From assembly GCF_004664715.2 (NCBI RefSeq), contig NC_051063.1, positions 71,286,518-71,350,517 of the forward strand: a stretch of 64,000 bases of DNA, read 5' to 3'. The notes beneath the pieces were generated by a model. The model had not been told where the DNA came from and searched no databases. It saw nothing but the letters and a program-made list of their open reading frames with translations. Shown here piece by piece: positions 45,189 to 56,057 of this stretch; the first letter of the stretch is position 1; each line of letters starts with the position of its first letter. Source of the DNA: Peromyscus leucopus. Its lineage: Eukaryota; Chordata; Mammalia; Rodentia; Cricetidae. Made by a program: the position numbers and the translations under genes.

Positions 45189-45338
45189 TACATAGGCTCT
45201 TACAAAACATCTATTCAAGTTCTTCTGTGCCTGCCCCCACTTTTCTATTGAGCTGTGGTTTTGTCTTTCTCCTATTGGCTTTAAGAGCTCTTTATCTTTA
45301 TCATCATCACTCTCAGTCGGATCTACATACTAAGAGGC

Positions 45339-45402
45339 TGGGGGCATAGCTTAGTTGGTAGAGTGCTTACCTATTGGGAGCAATACCTTGGATTTCATCC
45401 CC

Positions 45403-45445
<43 letters not shown>

Positions 45446-45592
45446 ACACACACACACACAATGTCATAGTGGTTCATGCCTACAATCACAGTACTCAAGA
45501 GATGGTGGTTAGAGGGTGAGAAGTGCAAGATCATCCTTGACTACATAGCACATTTCAGGCAGCCTGGACTACATGAGACCCCCTCTGGACAA

Positions 45593-45596
<4 letters not shown>
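45339..45596 (+). mobile_element. B4 SINE interrupted by expanded (CA)n
   Basis: ID head at 45340-45400 ('catagcttagttggtagagt', 'ggatttcatccccaaca'), a 60-base CA tract at 45401-45461, then a B1-like body ('agtggttcatgcctacaatc', 'cagcctggactacatgagac'). Confidence 0.8.

Positions 45597-45645
<49 letters not shown>
45597..45645. repeat. (GT)n microsatellite
   Basis: About 24 perfect units. Confidence 0.95.
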
Positions 45646-45647
<2 letters not shown>

Positions 45648-46849
45648 TATGTAAGATTTGTCTCCCTATGCCTGTTTGCAAACACACAAGAAAGTCCTTA
45701 ATTTTAAAGTAGTTTAAGATAAATATCTTTTTTCATAAGCGCTTTCTGTATCTCACTTTAGAATTTATACCTAAATCATGAAAACATTCCCTGCAATTTC
45801 TTTTAGAATTGATAATGGTTTCTTTTCCACACTAATGTCTATGATCCTCCTGGAAGGTGTCTTTGCACAGGACTTGGGGTTTCCTCTTCTTTCTCGTATG
45901 AATTCGGTGCCACTTATTAAAGCACGCCTTTAACAGGTGCTCTCTAGTTGAACTAAGACTCTTTCCGATGGGAAGGGCTCAGTTACATGCCCATCCCTAG
46001 ATCCACGATGGCAGTCAAGGAGACAACTTACTAACAGTGTGGCTCAGATGAGTGGGGCCCACCCTACTCCAAACCAAGGACCCCAAGGAGTGGGAAGATT
46101 AGTGTTCTCCTGAGGAAAGTGAAGGAATTACTATCAGAAGACAGTGATGGCTGCCCGCGGAGAAGGCGGAAGCCTTGCTGCCTGACTGAGGAGACAACCC
46201 AGCAGGAAGGCTGTTATCTAACCCAGCTAGCAAATTGCCCCTGGGGACCCAGCTGTCTCTAAAGAAAACACAATGGCTCTCCGCCAAAGCTCCCACAACT
46301 ACCTAGGGCTCATTCTCTAGTGGCTGATTATCCCAGAGACCTCCGCCCAGTGAAAATACGACTCTCTCGCCTACCTGACTGCTAAAGCTCCTGGAACCTC
46401 CTGTGGCTGGGATCCCACCCACAATGCAACAGCTGCTTCTCCTGGAGCTTCCATCCCCTTTGCTCTGTCTTCATCTGGTGAAGACTCGGGGCTTTCTGCC
46501 CTCCCTGAGAAGGATCGATCACCCATGGTTTGGGGATGAGCTAGCAGTGTCCTCCCCAGAGAGCTGTGGCCCTCCTATCTCCTTTGTCATTCTTGGTCTC
46601 TGCTCCTGGGGCAGTGCTGGTGCCAGCACTCACAGGGTAACTGCTTTCCCAGCTATTGGTGATGGGTGCCTCTCCTGCAGGTGACAGGCTCTTTCTAGGG
46701 TGACATTCGCCAGCCAGCTTCCACAAGTGATGTGCCTTGAGCCTTTCTTGCCCAGCTGATGGATACTGTGTAGGACGTGCAGCAACCCTGCCTTAACTAA
46801 ATTTGCTTCTTTTACCAAAGAAAGTGCTATTTTCTTTTTTAAAGGATGA
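45646..46849. other. Single-copy-like stretch, nothing recognised
   Basis: 1.2 kb without recognisable repeats or exons. The GC-richer part at 46080-46700 has open frames on both strands, which suggests none is real. Confidence 0.45.
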
Positions 46850-47030
46850 ATGGGCATGTCAATGTCCATAACCTTTGATACAGCATTCCCATTTCTAAGT
46901 ATTTATCTTAAGGAAATTATCACAGACATGTTCGGAGATACATGCAGAGTGATGTTCACCAAGGCACTATCCTTAATAGTAGAAAAAGGGCAAGAGCTTC
47001 TGTCCCCCATCAGAGACGGAAACACCCCAG
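46850..47030 (+). mobile_element. Ancient L1 3' fragment
   Basis: 'cagcattcccatttctaagt', 'atttatcttaaggaaattat' and 'gatgttcaccaaggcactat' match the order of old mammalian L1 3' ends. Confidence 0.7.
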
Positions 47031-49160
47031 GGAGGGTGCCTCAGCTGACTGGTGACACCTTTGGCAACATTTGAAAGTCACATTTGCTTGGGTATCCACC
47101 CAAGGAAGTCGGGGAGAGGGCTCAAAAGTGATGTTTCCAATTTGCTTTTCTAAAGCATGACTCTGGGTATGTAAATACATGCAGAAACAGATTCACAGGA
47201 AAATTCTAATTATGGTGGGCGCTGGGTAGCGTGACACCCACTGACTTTTAACTCTTATGTATGAAAAGCCAGCATCTCCATGCTTAGTGAGATGGGAAAC
47301 TCCTATACTGATCCCCACAGCAAGAGCCTTGTCCAAATCAGATCCAAAGCACAACATCTGTTTTGAAGAACTATGCTTCTATTAACTGGGCTCCAGTGGA
47401 CAATTGAATTTTTTAAAGCATGAATATTAGTCCTGAACATGGTTTTATTGATGGCAAAAAAAAAAAATTTTTTTTTTAATGCTATAATGTTGGGAAAAGG
47501 ACCAAGTCTCAAAACCAGAAGCCGGTTTGTGAAGCCAAGAATCCCAGCTTGGACATAAAAGCCAGAGGCAGGCCTCCCATGGAGCTGGGGAGACACAGCT
47601 CCTCTTCCACTGCCCTGGCTGGTGCAGCCTATTGTCTGTATGACAATGCGGTTCCCAAGGACGAAATGTGGGGTGCACATGAGGTTCCAGAGCCCTGACA
47701 AGCCTAAGGTTCACCCAGGTTTGACCAGAAACAAGGGAAGAGATGTCCAGCCTTCAGACAGCTTTGTGCGCAGTCTCCAGGATGAAAGGGGCCAGGTAGA
47801 AATTTGAACCTCTTCTAAATGTGTGTTTTTTACTGTCACTGGGCAGCGGGTTTTGTGTGTGTGTGTGTGTGTGTTTGTTTTTGTCTTTTCCTCCTTTTCA
47901 ATATCTCTTAAATTTCAGCATTATTTTAAACTCGCAGTCGATGCATGGAACTAGGGAGATAGAGGCAGACAGATAAGAAGTTCTGTGTCAAAAAAAGTAT
48001 TATTTTAAGGTCTTTTAAGCATTATTTTAGGCAATGTTATTTTGTGTTAACTTACTTTACCAAACACTCTGTATTGTCCGTGGGGGAAGTGGGGAGAGAC
48101 TGACATGATAGATGGTAACTCAACTAGAGGCCCCAAAGGCAGTCATTTGTGTTCTGGAATTCCTTAATTGTACATGTACACAGCAACTCTAATAGCCCCA
48201 GCAGAGGCACCGGGCTTGGCCAGAGTCCCTCGACACTATCACAAAAACAGGAATGAAAACTTCTAAAGGAAGAGTGATAAATCAGTGATGGGGATAGATC
48301 ATATTTTTCTAGAATCTACAGAACAGAACAGAAGATATTCTAATCACTGCATCTATAATTACAGAGCAGAGTAAATCACTAACAAAAATGAATTGTCTTC
48401 AGTATGATAAAGAAGAATAATTAACTTTTCATTCAAAGCTGCCATCTCAATGTTGGATGATTCAGGCTAGCCCTAGGGACTGGCAAGGAGGAGAGAGGAG
48501 ACCAACTTCCAAAGGGGACCCTGATGGGGGCCGCCACAATGGACCACAGTGGGAAACATATCTTACTGGTTTCCACAGCAAGACAAAGAAATGACCAGGA
48601 ATAAGATCACCTCTGTGAAATTACTCACACTTTACAGATAAAGTAGCCATCTGCTCCAAAGTGGACACTCCGGGCCAGTAGGAAGCTTGTATTTCGTAAC
48701 AGTCACAGAGTAACTTCACATGCACAGCTGCTAGTGTGGCCTAGAGATAGTCTGCTGGCCCAGCTGGATTCAAGAAAGCTGGGAGGGTAGGGGTAAGGTC
48801 AGAAATGACAGAAGCAGGGACAGAAGTCAGCCTCTGAGCTGCTGCGCCGGTACACCCACACACACACACACACACACACAGGTTTCCTCTCTTTGCAGGC
48901 AGACTCAGGATGGGGACACAAGGAGAATAGGATAAGCAGAGGAGCCACTGGCATCATGGGAAAAAATGAGGAAGGACATGGAGATAGAACCGAGGGCCTT
49001 GTGACTGGTCCACAAACACTCCGCCACAAAGCACCAGCCTTCCCAGGCTCCTAAACGATGGTGTTGAAAACAGGAGAACAGTGTTCTGAGTCTCCCCTGT
49101 AAGCCTGTCCACACGCAGCCGCAGCCGCAGCAGCAGGCAAACAGCACTCGGTGTGAAGGT
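47031..49160. other. Mostly single-copy stretch, with an AT-rich island
   Basis: Small (GT)n at about 47856-47873 and (CA)n at 48855-48881. About 48050-48450 is AT-rich and repeat-free, including 'ctgcatctataattacagag' (48347) and 'gaataattaacttttcattc' (48415), a weaker enhancer-like candidate. No gene is recognised. Confidence 0.45.
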
Positions 49161-49633
49161 TAACTATATTATTTACTTTTCTCATTTCTATGACTAAATA
49201 GCTGAGAAGCGGCAACTTAAGGGAGTGTTTATTTTGGCTCCTAGTTCAAGGGGTCACCGCCCCTCATAGTGGATTTTGTACAGGACTGTCCTCCGAGCTA
49301 AACTGCCATCTTCAGTCCCTTAGGGGAGGGGGGCTTGCAAATGATGTCCACAGCTGGGCTTGACTGTTGATGTTTCCTCATAGAAGGAGCAACAGAAATG
49401 GAACCCTCACTGGAATATCCAGCTGCTCCTCCACACCAGGTGTATGCACGTCTGCCCTAATTGCACATGACCTCGGGGAAGGACTAGAAGTACATAGGCA
49501 GGGAAGGACTGCGGAGGGGCGGGGGAGCTCCATCTGGGCAGGCATAGGGGAGTCATCATCCATACTGGATGCAGACCTTCCAGTGTAGCTGTTTTAAGGC
49601 CACCCATGCTCCTGCCTAGAGCCCCCATGGCTC

Positions 49634-49636
<3 letters not shown>
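49161..49636. other. Possible diverged antisense interspersed repeat plus single-copy DNA
   Basis: 'tgactaaatagctgagaagc' followed by 'aagggagtgtttattttggc' and 'agttcaaggggtcaccgccc' resembles the reverse strand of a rodent interspersed repeat. Ends and family are not resolved. Confidence 0.35.

Positions 49637-49673
<37 letters not shown>
49637..49673. repeat. Poly-A tract of 37 bases
   Basis: Uninterrupted run of A. No SINE body abuts it on the left, so its origin (retroposed tail or homopolymer expansion) is unclear. Confidence 0.95.
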
Positions 49674-49676
<3 letters not shown>

Positions 49677-49875
49677 GTTCCCCAGAGTGAACTTTGATGA
49701 AATGGTACTTCAGTGTGTCCTTGGGACCTTTGGAGGAGAGATACACATTTTTTATGTCTCCCTAAGGAGAGGAATTTGAATGGCAGGCTGAGTAGCAGGA
49801 GTGAACACATCTGGTCACGAAGTAATCAGAAAGCAAAGTGAACAGGAAGTAGGGTATGACTATAAACCCTCAAGG

Positions 49876-50155
49876 CCTGGGCCAGTGAGACGGCGCAGTA
49901 GCCACAGCACTTGCATACAAGTCTAGTGGCCTGACTTCAATCCTGGATCCCACAATCCCATCTAAAGGTGGAAGGAGAGACTGACTTCAAAAATACATTG
50001 TGGGGGCTGGAGAGATGGCTCAGCAGTTAAGAGCCCTGGCTGCTCTTCTAGAAGACCCAGGTTCAGTTCCCAGCACCCACATGGCAGCTCACAACTGTCT
50101 GTAACTCCAGTTCCAGAGGATCTGACACCTTCACACCAATACACATAAAATAAAT

Positions 50156-50202
<47 letters not shown>

Positions 50203-50250
50203 AATGCATTGTGGCAAAGCATGCCCCCCCACGCACACCATATATATATA
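49876..50250 (+). mobile_element. B2/B3-family SINE split by a younger B2
   Basis: The head at 49878-50003 ('ggccagtgagacggcgcagt', 'tctagtggcctgacttcaat') and the CA/TA-rich end at about 50215-50265 form one element after removal of the 50004-50200 insertion. Confidence 0.75.
50004..50200 (+). mobile_element. Young B2 SINE with (AAAT)n tail and target duplication
   Basis: Close to a B2 consensus: 'gggctggagagatggctcag', 'cagttaagagccctggctgc', 'gttcagttcccagcacccac', 'ctgtctgtaactccagttcc'. It ends in an AATAAA-bearing tail and (AAAT)n. AAAATACATTGTGG (49990-50003) and AAAATGCATTGTGG (50201-50214) match at 13 of 14 bases. Confidence 0.95.
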
Positions 50251-50680
50251 TACACACACAATAATAATAAATGAAGTTTAAAAAAAAAAAAAACCAATGA
50301 TCCACTTCTTCCAGTAAGGCTCCAACCTCCTAAAGTTCTCATCATCTTCCCAAGCAGTACCACCAGCTGGGGAATGAGTGCTCAAACACATGAGCCTGTG
50401 AGAAACATTTCAAATCCAAACCCCAACAGAATCCTAGGAGTTAGGAGAGTTCAAGTTCAAGCCCAGCTGTCCCTGCCGCCTTCCTGAATGTGAACATGAA
50501 CACCTGCCTTTCGAAGCCTCATTCCTCAACTGCTCCAAAAGCTTCTGACGCTCTCCAATATCTCTTCCGCCTTTTTCTACCAGGTGTGGGGCCATCCTGA
50601 TAGTTTGCTTATTAGTAGTATAGATTCCTGGGCTGTGTCCACAGAGATGCTAATTCTCGCCCCAACCCCCCTCCCCACCC
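50251..50680. other. Unassigned stretch
   Basis: A short A-run at about 50280-50293, then sequence ('ccaatgatccacttcttcca') that may belong to a diverged repeat. Nothing firm. Confidence 0.4.
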
Positions 50681-50800
50681 AAGACAGGGTTTCTCTGTGT
50701 ATCCCTGGCTGTCCTGGAACTCATTCTGTAGACCAGGCTGGCCTTGACCTCCCCAGAGCTGGGATTAAAGGCACACACCACCACTGTCAAGCAGCCAGAG
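50681..50800 (-). mobile_element. B1 SINE
   Basis: 'agacagggtttctctgtgta', 'gctgtcctggaactcattct', 'agaccaggctggccttgacc' on the plus strand identify a reverse B1. Confidence 0.95.
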
Positions 50801-50875
50801 ATGTGAATTCTACAGAAGGCCCAGAAGTCTGCTTGTACCGCAAGCTGGCCAGGGGATACCTACCACACATGGGTT

Positions 50876-51402
50876 AGGAAGAGACAATACCTCCAGGAGA
50901 CAGAGACAGCCCCTCTGGAGAACCATGGACCACCCAGCGTCGTACCCATCAGTGAGACTCCCATATGGCCCGCTGACAGCTTGAAAAGCCCTAGACACCA
51001 TCACACACCCCAAGACCACCTGCCTGGGCTCAGCTCCAGCTCTGAACTTCCTAGCTTCTTCCTGTCCCTGCCCCAAACTGACACCTCCGGACCCCTGGCT
51101 GACCCTCCCCTCCCCCATCACAGTGATGAGGGCCCTGGGCCAGGCCCATCCCACCCTCTCTGGATCCCAGCTGCTGTGGTCCCAGGACTCACAGGACCAC
51201 AAGTGGCCAGACACACAGCATTCAAGAGCAAGGTCTAGGTTCACTCCAGTTCTAGGTACTTGTCACTTCTCTGATGGGGACATGCAGACCCAGCTGGCGT
51301 TCTGTTGGATCCAGGTTCCCAGGATCCTGGGGTGACATCAACCTCAGCAGCCAGTTAGGTTGTTCCTTCCCATTACCTACCAGCTCTATAATCTTGTCCA
51401 AG
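50876..51402 (+). repeat. Left arm of a ~0.53 kb inverted duplication
   Basis: Runs from 'aggaagagacaatacctcca' to about 'cttgtccaaggcct'. It matches the reverse complement of 53650-54180 at about 95% by eye, with a 12-base deletion near 51269 relative to the other arm and a few 1-base indels. It is moderately GC-rich. It holds open frames on both strands, but the frames are broken by indels between arms, so coding is unlikely. Confidence 0.92.
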
Positions 51403-52199
51403 GCCTCGGTGTCCTTATCTATAGAGAGGGAATAATAAAACACCCACCTGGAGGGGCTGGTTAAGGATCCACAGGTGCAGTTACAGTCCCATTGGCCAGC
51501 AGGCATAGGTGGCTATTGCCTTCAACTGAACCCCACACTGGCCCAGGAACAAGTCAGTCTCAACGGTCTACATGGGTCTTGCAAGGCACATTCATTATAT
51601 TCACACCCAAAGATTTGGAGGAAGCGTGAACATGAGCAAAGGGGTCAAGTGGAAGCTTGGCTGATCATACCTGGGCTGGCTGAGGTCAGGAACTCTAGAA
51701 GAATATCTAGAGTGTGAGTCTGAGGGAGGCAGGACCAGGGAAAACACCAAGCAGGGTCTACTCTCTCCCAGAACTTTACCCAGCCTCTGGAGGTTATCCT
51801 TAATGCCGGCCCACCTCCCAAACCCATCAGGCCTTCCTCTACCCATCCAGACTGCCCACACGACAAAGCATGCTCTAGCTAGTTGAAAGAGAAATGGGGG
51901 AATCACTTCCAAAGGCCTGAACCAAAGAGAGGTCAAAGCCACCTCAAGGTCATACTTGAGGCGACTGCATGAGCCAGTTGGAGAGTGAGCAAGTCTCACC
52001 AGCTGGTGTGTGCCGACCATCTACACTTCCAGGCTGGGATCTGCACACTGCTGATGTGTTGGGGGGGGGGGGACATCGCACATCCAACCTGAAGCTCTCT
52101 CAGGCCCCAGTGAGGACCTAGCTCCCAAATGACCTGAACCCCAGAGCAGACAAAAGGTGCCAATCCAAAGGGCCCCTGCAATCCCATTTCCTCTCACTG
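51403..52199. other. Single-copy-like stretch between the arms
   Basis: No recognisable repeat except an 11-G run at about 52062-52072. Overlapping open frames on the minus strand (51601-52020) have no known domain. Confidence 0.45.
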
Positions 52200-52660
52200 T
52201 GCCTCTTCACAGAGAGAAGGTTGAGGAGAAAGCAGCCATGAGCCGTAAATCATTATGGCGAATAGAGGGTAAGTTCCCTGGAAAATTAAGGGATGGCTGT
52301 TGACAAGCTGGACCATCAGAACGCCAGCTGCCTAATGAAGCAATAAAGACCCTTGTTTCCCCCACTTCTCACTGCCCTGCTCTTACATGTACAATTACTG
52401 CAAAAATCAAAGAGAGGAATGTTGCCTTGAGATATGATTTCCATATTGGTATGGATTTTATTATACAAGCAGTACAATACGCTCCATTATCATTTTGATT
52501 ATATGTGCCTTTCATTTGCACGGTTGCACCATTATCTGCAGTACATTCATTACATTATAAGAAACTGGAACTCCATCCTAAAGATGAATTGTAAAGAAGG
52601 AGTTTCTATTTTTTCGCAGATTGATATTTCAGGAGAGAACATTAAACAGCAAACATTATT
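52200..52660. promoter_or_regulatory. Candidate conserved non-coding element
   Basis: Repeat-free AT-rich island in the inverted-repeat spacer. Words include 'tgcctaatgaagcaataaag', 'ccattatcattttgattata' and 'tttcatttgcacggttgcac'. A T-run (52674-52720) ends it. Similar AT-rich unique DNA continues at about 52740-52870. Function is inferred. Confidence 0.4.
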
Positions 52661-53356
52661 TGTAAAGTTTGTTGGTTTTTTTTGGTTTTTTCTTTTTTTT
52701 TTGGTGTTTTTTTTTTTTCCTGTAACATAAACTCTTAAAAGAAGGAAATAACCCTGATATTTCTAACAGACAGAAAAGCCCCAGGCTAGATACAATGAAT
52801 GATTGCAATTTAGAATGTGTGTACTATTAGGCACTCCTGATTAAATTGTAAGTTCCTTGAGAGAAAGGAAGTCAAACAGACGAGGCTGCAGAACCAGCCT
52901 GGTATGGGGAGAGGGCAGAGCTTGTTCTTGGTGAACGGAAGGCTTCGGCTGGAGCTGTGGGCTCCACACTGGGAGGTCAGATTCATGAGGTTTCTGGGGA
53001 GAGCAGTTGTTATTTATGAGGCTGGGTGGGAGGCTTCATGATACCAGGCTCAGTCTTCCCTCTGTAGAAAGGCAGAAGAGACCTGGCTGTGGCTCCGAGT
53101 CACATCAGCCAGTGCTGCCGCCTGAGTAAGAGAGGCAGGTAGACAAGACTTGAGCTGTAGAGCTCAAAGCGATTATTCTGGACCCTAGCTCTCACCACCA
53201 TGCCCTAATCAGAGATTCAGGCCCCCAGCTTCCCATTGCCAAGGTGACTCAGAGGCTGCAATCAGCAGACTGGATGGAGCTCATACCCGACTCTGCCAAA
53301 GCCTGCCAAAGCCTGCAAGCTGTGGGTCTGTGGGCAAGGTCCTTTCTTGCTCTATG
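52661..53356. other. T-rich tract and single-copy-like DNA
   Basis: T/G homopolymer-rich stretch at 52674-52720. The rest is unassigned. Confidence 0.5.
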
Positions 53357-54250
53357 TGATGGTTAATATTAATTCTCAACTCTACAGGATCCAGAATCTT
53401 TTAGGAGACAAAGCCCCGGGTGTGTCTGTGAGGGAGTTTCTAGACTGGCTTACGTGTGAACATCCACCCTAAATGTTGGCTGCACCAACCCATGGCCTAA
53501 ATGAAAATAAGAAAGCTAGCCCAGTGCCAGAATTCTTCTCTGCGTCCTTATGGCAGGCACAATGGGACCAGCTGCCTGCCTTACATCCCTGCCACCATGC
53601 CTTCCCCACCGTGATGGACTCTATCTTCAAACTGAGTCCATGGCCAAGGTCAAAAAGCTGGTAGGCAATGGGGAAGGAACAACCTAACTGGCTACTGAGG
53701 TCAATGTCACCCCAAGGTCCTGGGAACCTGGATCCAGCAGAAAGCCAGCTGGGTCTGCATGTCCCCATCAGAGAAACACAGGAGCTGTGACAAGTACCTA
53801 GAACTGGAGTGAACCTAGACCTTGCCCTTGAATGCTGTGTGTCTGGCCACTTGTGGTCCTGTGAGTCCTGGGACCACAGCAGCTGGGATCCAGAGAGGGT
53901 GGGATGGGGCCTGGCCCAGGGCCCTCATCACTGTGATGGGGGAGAGGCGGGTACAGCCAGGGGTCTGGAGGTGTCAGTTTGGGGCAGGGACAGGAAGAAG
54001 CTAGGAAGTTCAGAGCTGGAGCTGAGCCCAGGCAGGTGGTCTTGGGGTGTGTGATGGTGTCTAGGGCTTTTCAGAGCTGTCAGCGGGCCATATGGGAGTC
54101 TCGCTGACAGGTACAACGCTGGGTGGTCCATGGTTCTCCAGAGGGGCTGTCTCTGTCTCCTGGAGGTATTGTCTCTTCCTGATCACAGCAAAATAAACCC
54201 ACCCCTAAGTTGTTTTTGTCAGGTGTCTTGTGGCAACACAAATAAAAAAA
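53357..54250 (+). mobile_element. Interspersed 'gtcaacttgac'-family repeat split by the inverted-duplication arm
   Basis: The left part (53357-53636) has 'tgtgatggttaatattaatt', 'ggtgtgtctgtgagggagtt' and 'ccaccgtgatggactctatc'. The right part (54181-54250) has 'agcaaaataaacccacccct' and 'tttttgtcaggtgtcttgtg'. The junction is seamless apart from the inserted arm. Confidence 0.78.
53650..54180 (-). repeat. Right arm of the inverted duplication
   Basis: Reverse complement of 50876-51402. It ends exactly at 'ggaggtattgtctcttcct'. Because it interrupts a dispersed repeat whose halves are otherwise contiguous, it is likely the derived copy. No poly-A tail and no clear target duplication was seen, so retroposition is not supported. 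Confidence 0.92.
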
Positions 54251-54404
54251 CGAATACACGAAGTCTCTGTGTTCCCCTTTGATGAAATGTGGTCAGAAGA
54301 ATACTTGTCTGGTTACTTCACAGGTGCATAAGGGCAGGCCAACAGCCATACGTGGGAACATCCCTTGGAAAGGAAAGTATCATTTCATATATTAATAAAA
54401 TGAT
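54251..54404. other. Short unassigned stretch
   Basis: Nothing recognised. Confidence 0.4.
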
Positions 54405-54510
54405 CTAAACCAGGTTGGGGATTGTCCACACCTGTAATTCCAGCACTGGAGAAGCTACAGCAGAAGACTCACAAGTTCAAGACCAGCCTTGGCTCTGCAG
54501 TGAGACCCTT
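54405..54510 (+). mobile_element. B1/B4-type SINE fragment
   Basis: 'cacacctgtaattccagcac' and 'agttcaagaccagccttggc' mark a diverged body without a head. Confidence 0.7.
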
Positions 54511-54882
54511 CCTTTCTGTCACCGTGATGAAGCACCCTGACCAGAAGCAGTGGGAGGCAGGAAAGAATTTGTTGTCACTCACAATTCCAGGTTGTACTCA
54601 TGGCAGGGAGTTGAAGGCAGAAACGTAAGGAATCGCATCCACACTCACAGAGAACCTGCGCATGGATCCTTGCCTGCTGCTGCTCCTGCTCAGCTTGTCT
54701 CCTTCTCTGTTTTGCAGTTCATGAAATGGTGCCACCCACATTCAGGGTGGATCTTCTCACCTTAATTAACCATCAAGACAGGCCCCCTACACTCCTGCCC
54801 ACAGGCCAACCTGATCTAGGTAAGTCCTCATTAAGACTCTCTTCTCACGTGATTCTAGGATGTGTCCAATTGATAATTAGAA
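54511..54882 (-). mobile_element. Interspersed 'gtcaacttgac'-family repeat, antisense
   Basis: Plus-strand words 'ctgtcaccgtgatgaagcac', 'cattcagggtggatcttctc' and 'gtgtccaattgataattaga' are the reverse of the family seen at 12.1, 16.1, 18.9, 26.4 and 53.4 kb. Confidence 0.65.
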
Positions 54883-54885
54883 CTA

Positions 54886-55070
54886 GGGGCTGGAGGGGTG
54901 ACTCAGGAGTCAAGAATACTTACCTCTCTTGCAGAGGACCCAGGTTCAGTTCCCAGCATCCACATGATGTCTCACAACCTTCTGTAACTCCAGCTCCAGG
55001 GGATACAACAATATCATCTGGCTTTCATAGACATCTACATGCAGGTGGTATACATACATACATACATACA
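54886..55070 (+). mobile_element. B2-family SINE with (CATA)n tail
   Basis: 'ggggctggaggggtgactca', 'cagaggacccaggttcagtt', 'ctgtaactccagctccaggg', followed by CATA repeats and TA-rich sequence to about 55160. Confidence 0.92.
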
Positions 55071-55160
55071 TGTATACATACATATATACACACCTATATA
55101 TATAAACCTAAATATATAGGTGCATATACATACGCATAGAATAAAAATTTAAAAAATACA

Positions 55161-55439
55161 AAAAACACTAACCAGCACAATCCTAACTCAAAAAACAAAG
55201 AAGCCAAAACATAATAACATGCGTTATCACAAACTTTATGACTCCTCCATCACTCAGACCAGCTACTAGAAAGCATCCCTTTGTCATCAGACCCGTCTTA
55301 AATGTCACTTCCTTTGTGACACCCTCCTTGACACCCCAGCCAGAAGGCCCCAGCATCTCCCCACTCTATCAAGCACACTTTCTTCGGAAAGGACCTTCCG
55401 CTTGTGCTGTTCAATTAGAAACTTCCCAACTTCAGGTCA
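55161..55439. other. Short single-copy-like stretch
   Basis: Nothing recognised. Confidence 0.45.
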
Positions 55440-55560
55440 TGATATATTAGTTATATATTATATAGCTAATTTGCCATATATTATGTATAATTGTGTAGAT
55501 ATAATATACATATATATTACATGTATATAATATGTATTATATATATGCACACACACACAT
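55440..55560. repeat. AT-rich, TA-dinucleotide-dense tract
   Basis: Dense TATA/ATAT words with many short self-complementary stretches ('tatatattatatagctaa', 'tgtattatatatatgc'), ending in a short CA run. Confidence 0.85.
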
Positions 55561-55770
55561 TTATTAGTAGAGGGCCATGAGTCCAGCTGTTCAGATGGCA
55601 AGCAGCGTTTTGTGTTTCTCTCAGCCCGACAGACTACAGTAGACATCCCAACACGCAGGGCAAAGCAGAAGACAACGCTGGCCACAGTTCTCATCGAGAA
55701 GCACAGGAACGCACACAAGACCGACTTTCCGCCGATGGAGCAAGGCTGAAAAGTTGGGAAACCAGAAGTG
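55561..55770. other. Short unassigned stretch
   Basis: Nothing recognised. Confidence 0.4.
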
Positions 55771-55771
55771 G

Positions 55772-55852
55772 GACCACAGCTCAGGTGTGAGCTCCTTCCT
55801 AACATGCCTGAGACCCTAGGTTCCACCCCCAGTACTGCCAGGAAAAAAAGCA
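55772..55852 (+). mobile_element. ID-type SINE, diverged
   Basis: 'cacagctcaggtgtgagctc' and 'ctaggttccacccccagtac' followed by an A-rich tail. Confidence 0.6.
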
Positions 55853-55887
55853 AGGGAAACATGGATGGGAGGTTGCCTTGGCAATAC

Positions 55888-56030
55888 TTAACAGGCCAGG
55901 GAGATGGCTTAGTAGGTAAAGGGCTTTTGTGAGTTTGATCCCCAGAGCCCACATGAAAGCCAGGCACTTAGCGCTCCTGGAAGACAGAGACTGAAGAGTC
56001 CCCAGAAGCTAGGTCATGGTTATACACAGC
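55888..56030 (+). mobile_element. B2/B4-type SINE fragment
   Basis: 'ggccagggagatggcttagt', 'gtgagtttgatccccagagc', 'catgaaagccaggcactt'. Confidence 0.75.
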
Positions 56031-56057
56031 TTCAAAAAAAACAAAGACCCCTCTCTT

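Noticed and set aside
51601..52020. Minus-strand open frames near the inverted repeat as a duplicated gene
   Set aside because: Open frames in the two arms diverge after short stretches because of indels, and no domain is recognised.
55458..55967. 169-codon minus-strand open frame
   Set aside because: Runs through an ID SINE and ends in the TA-rich tract; no domain is recognised.
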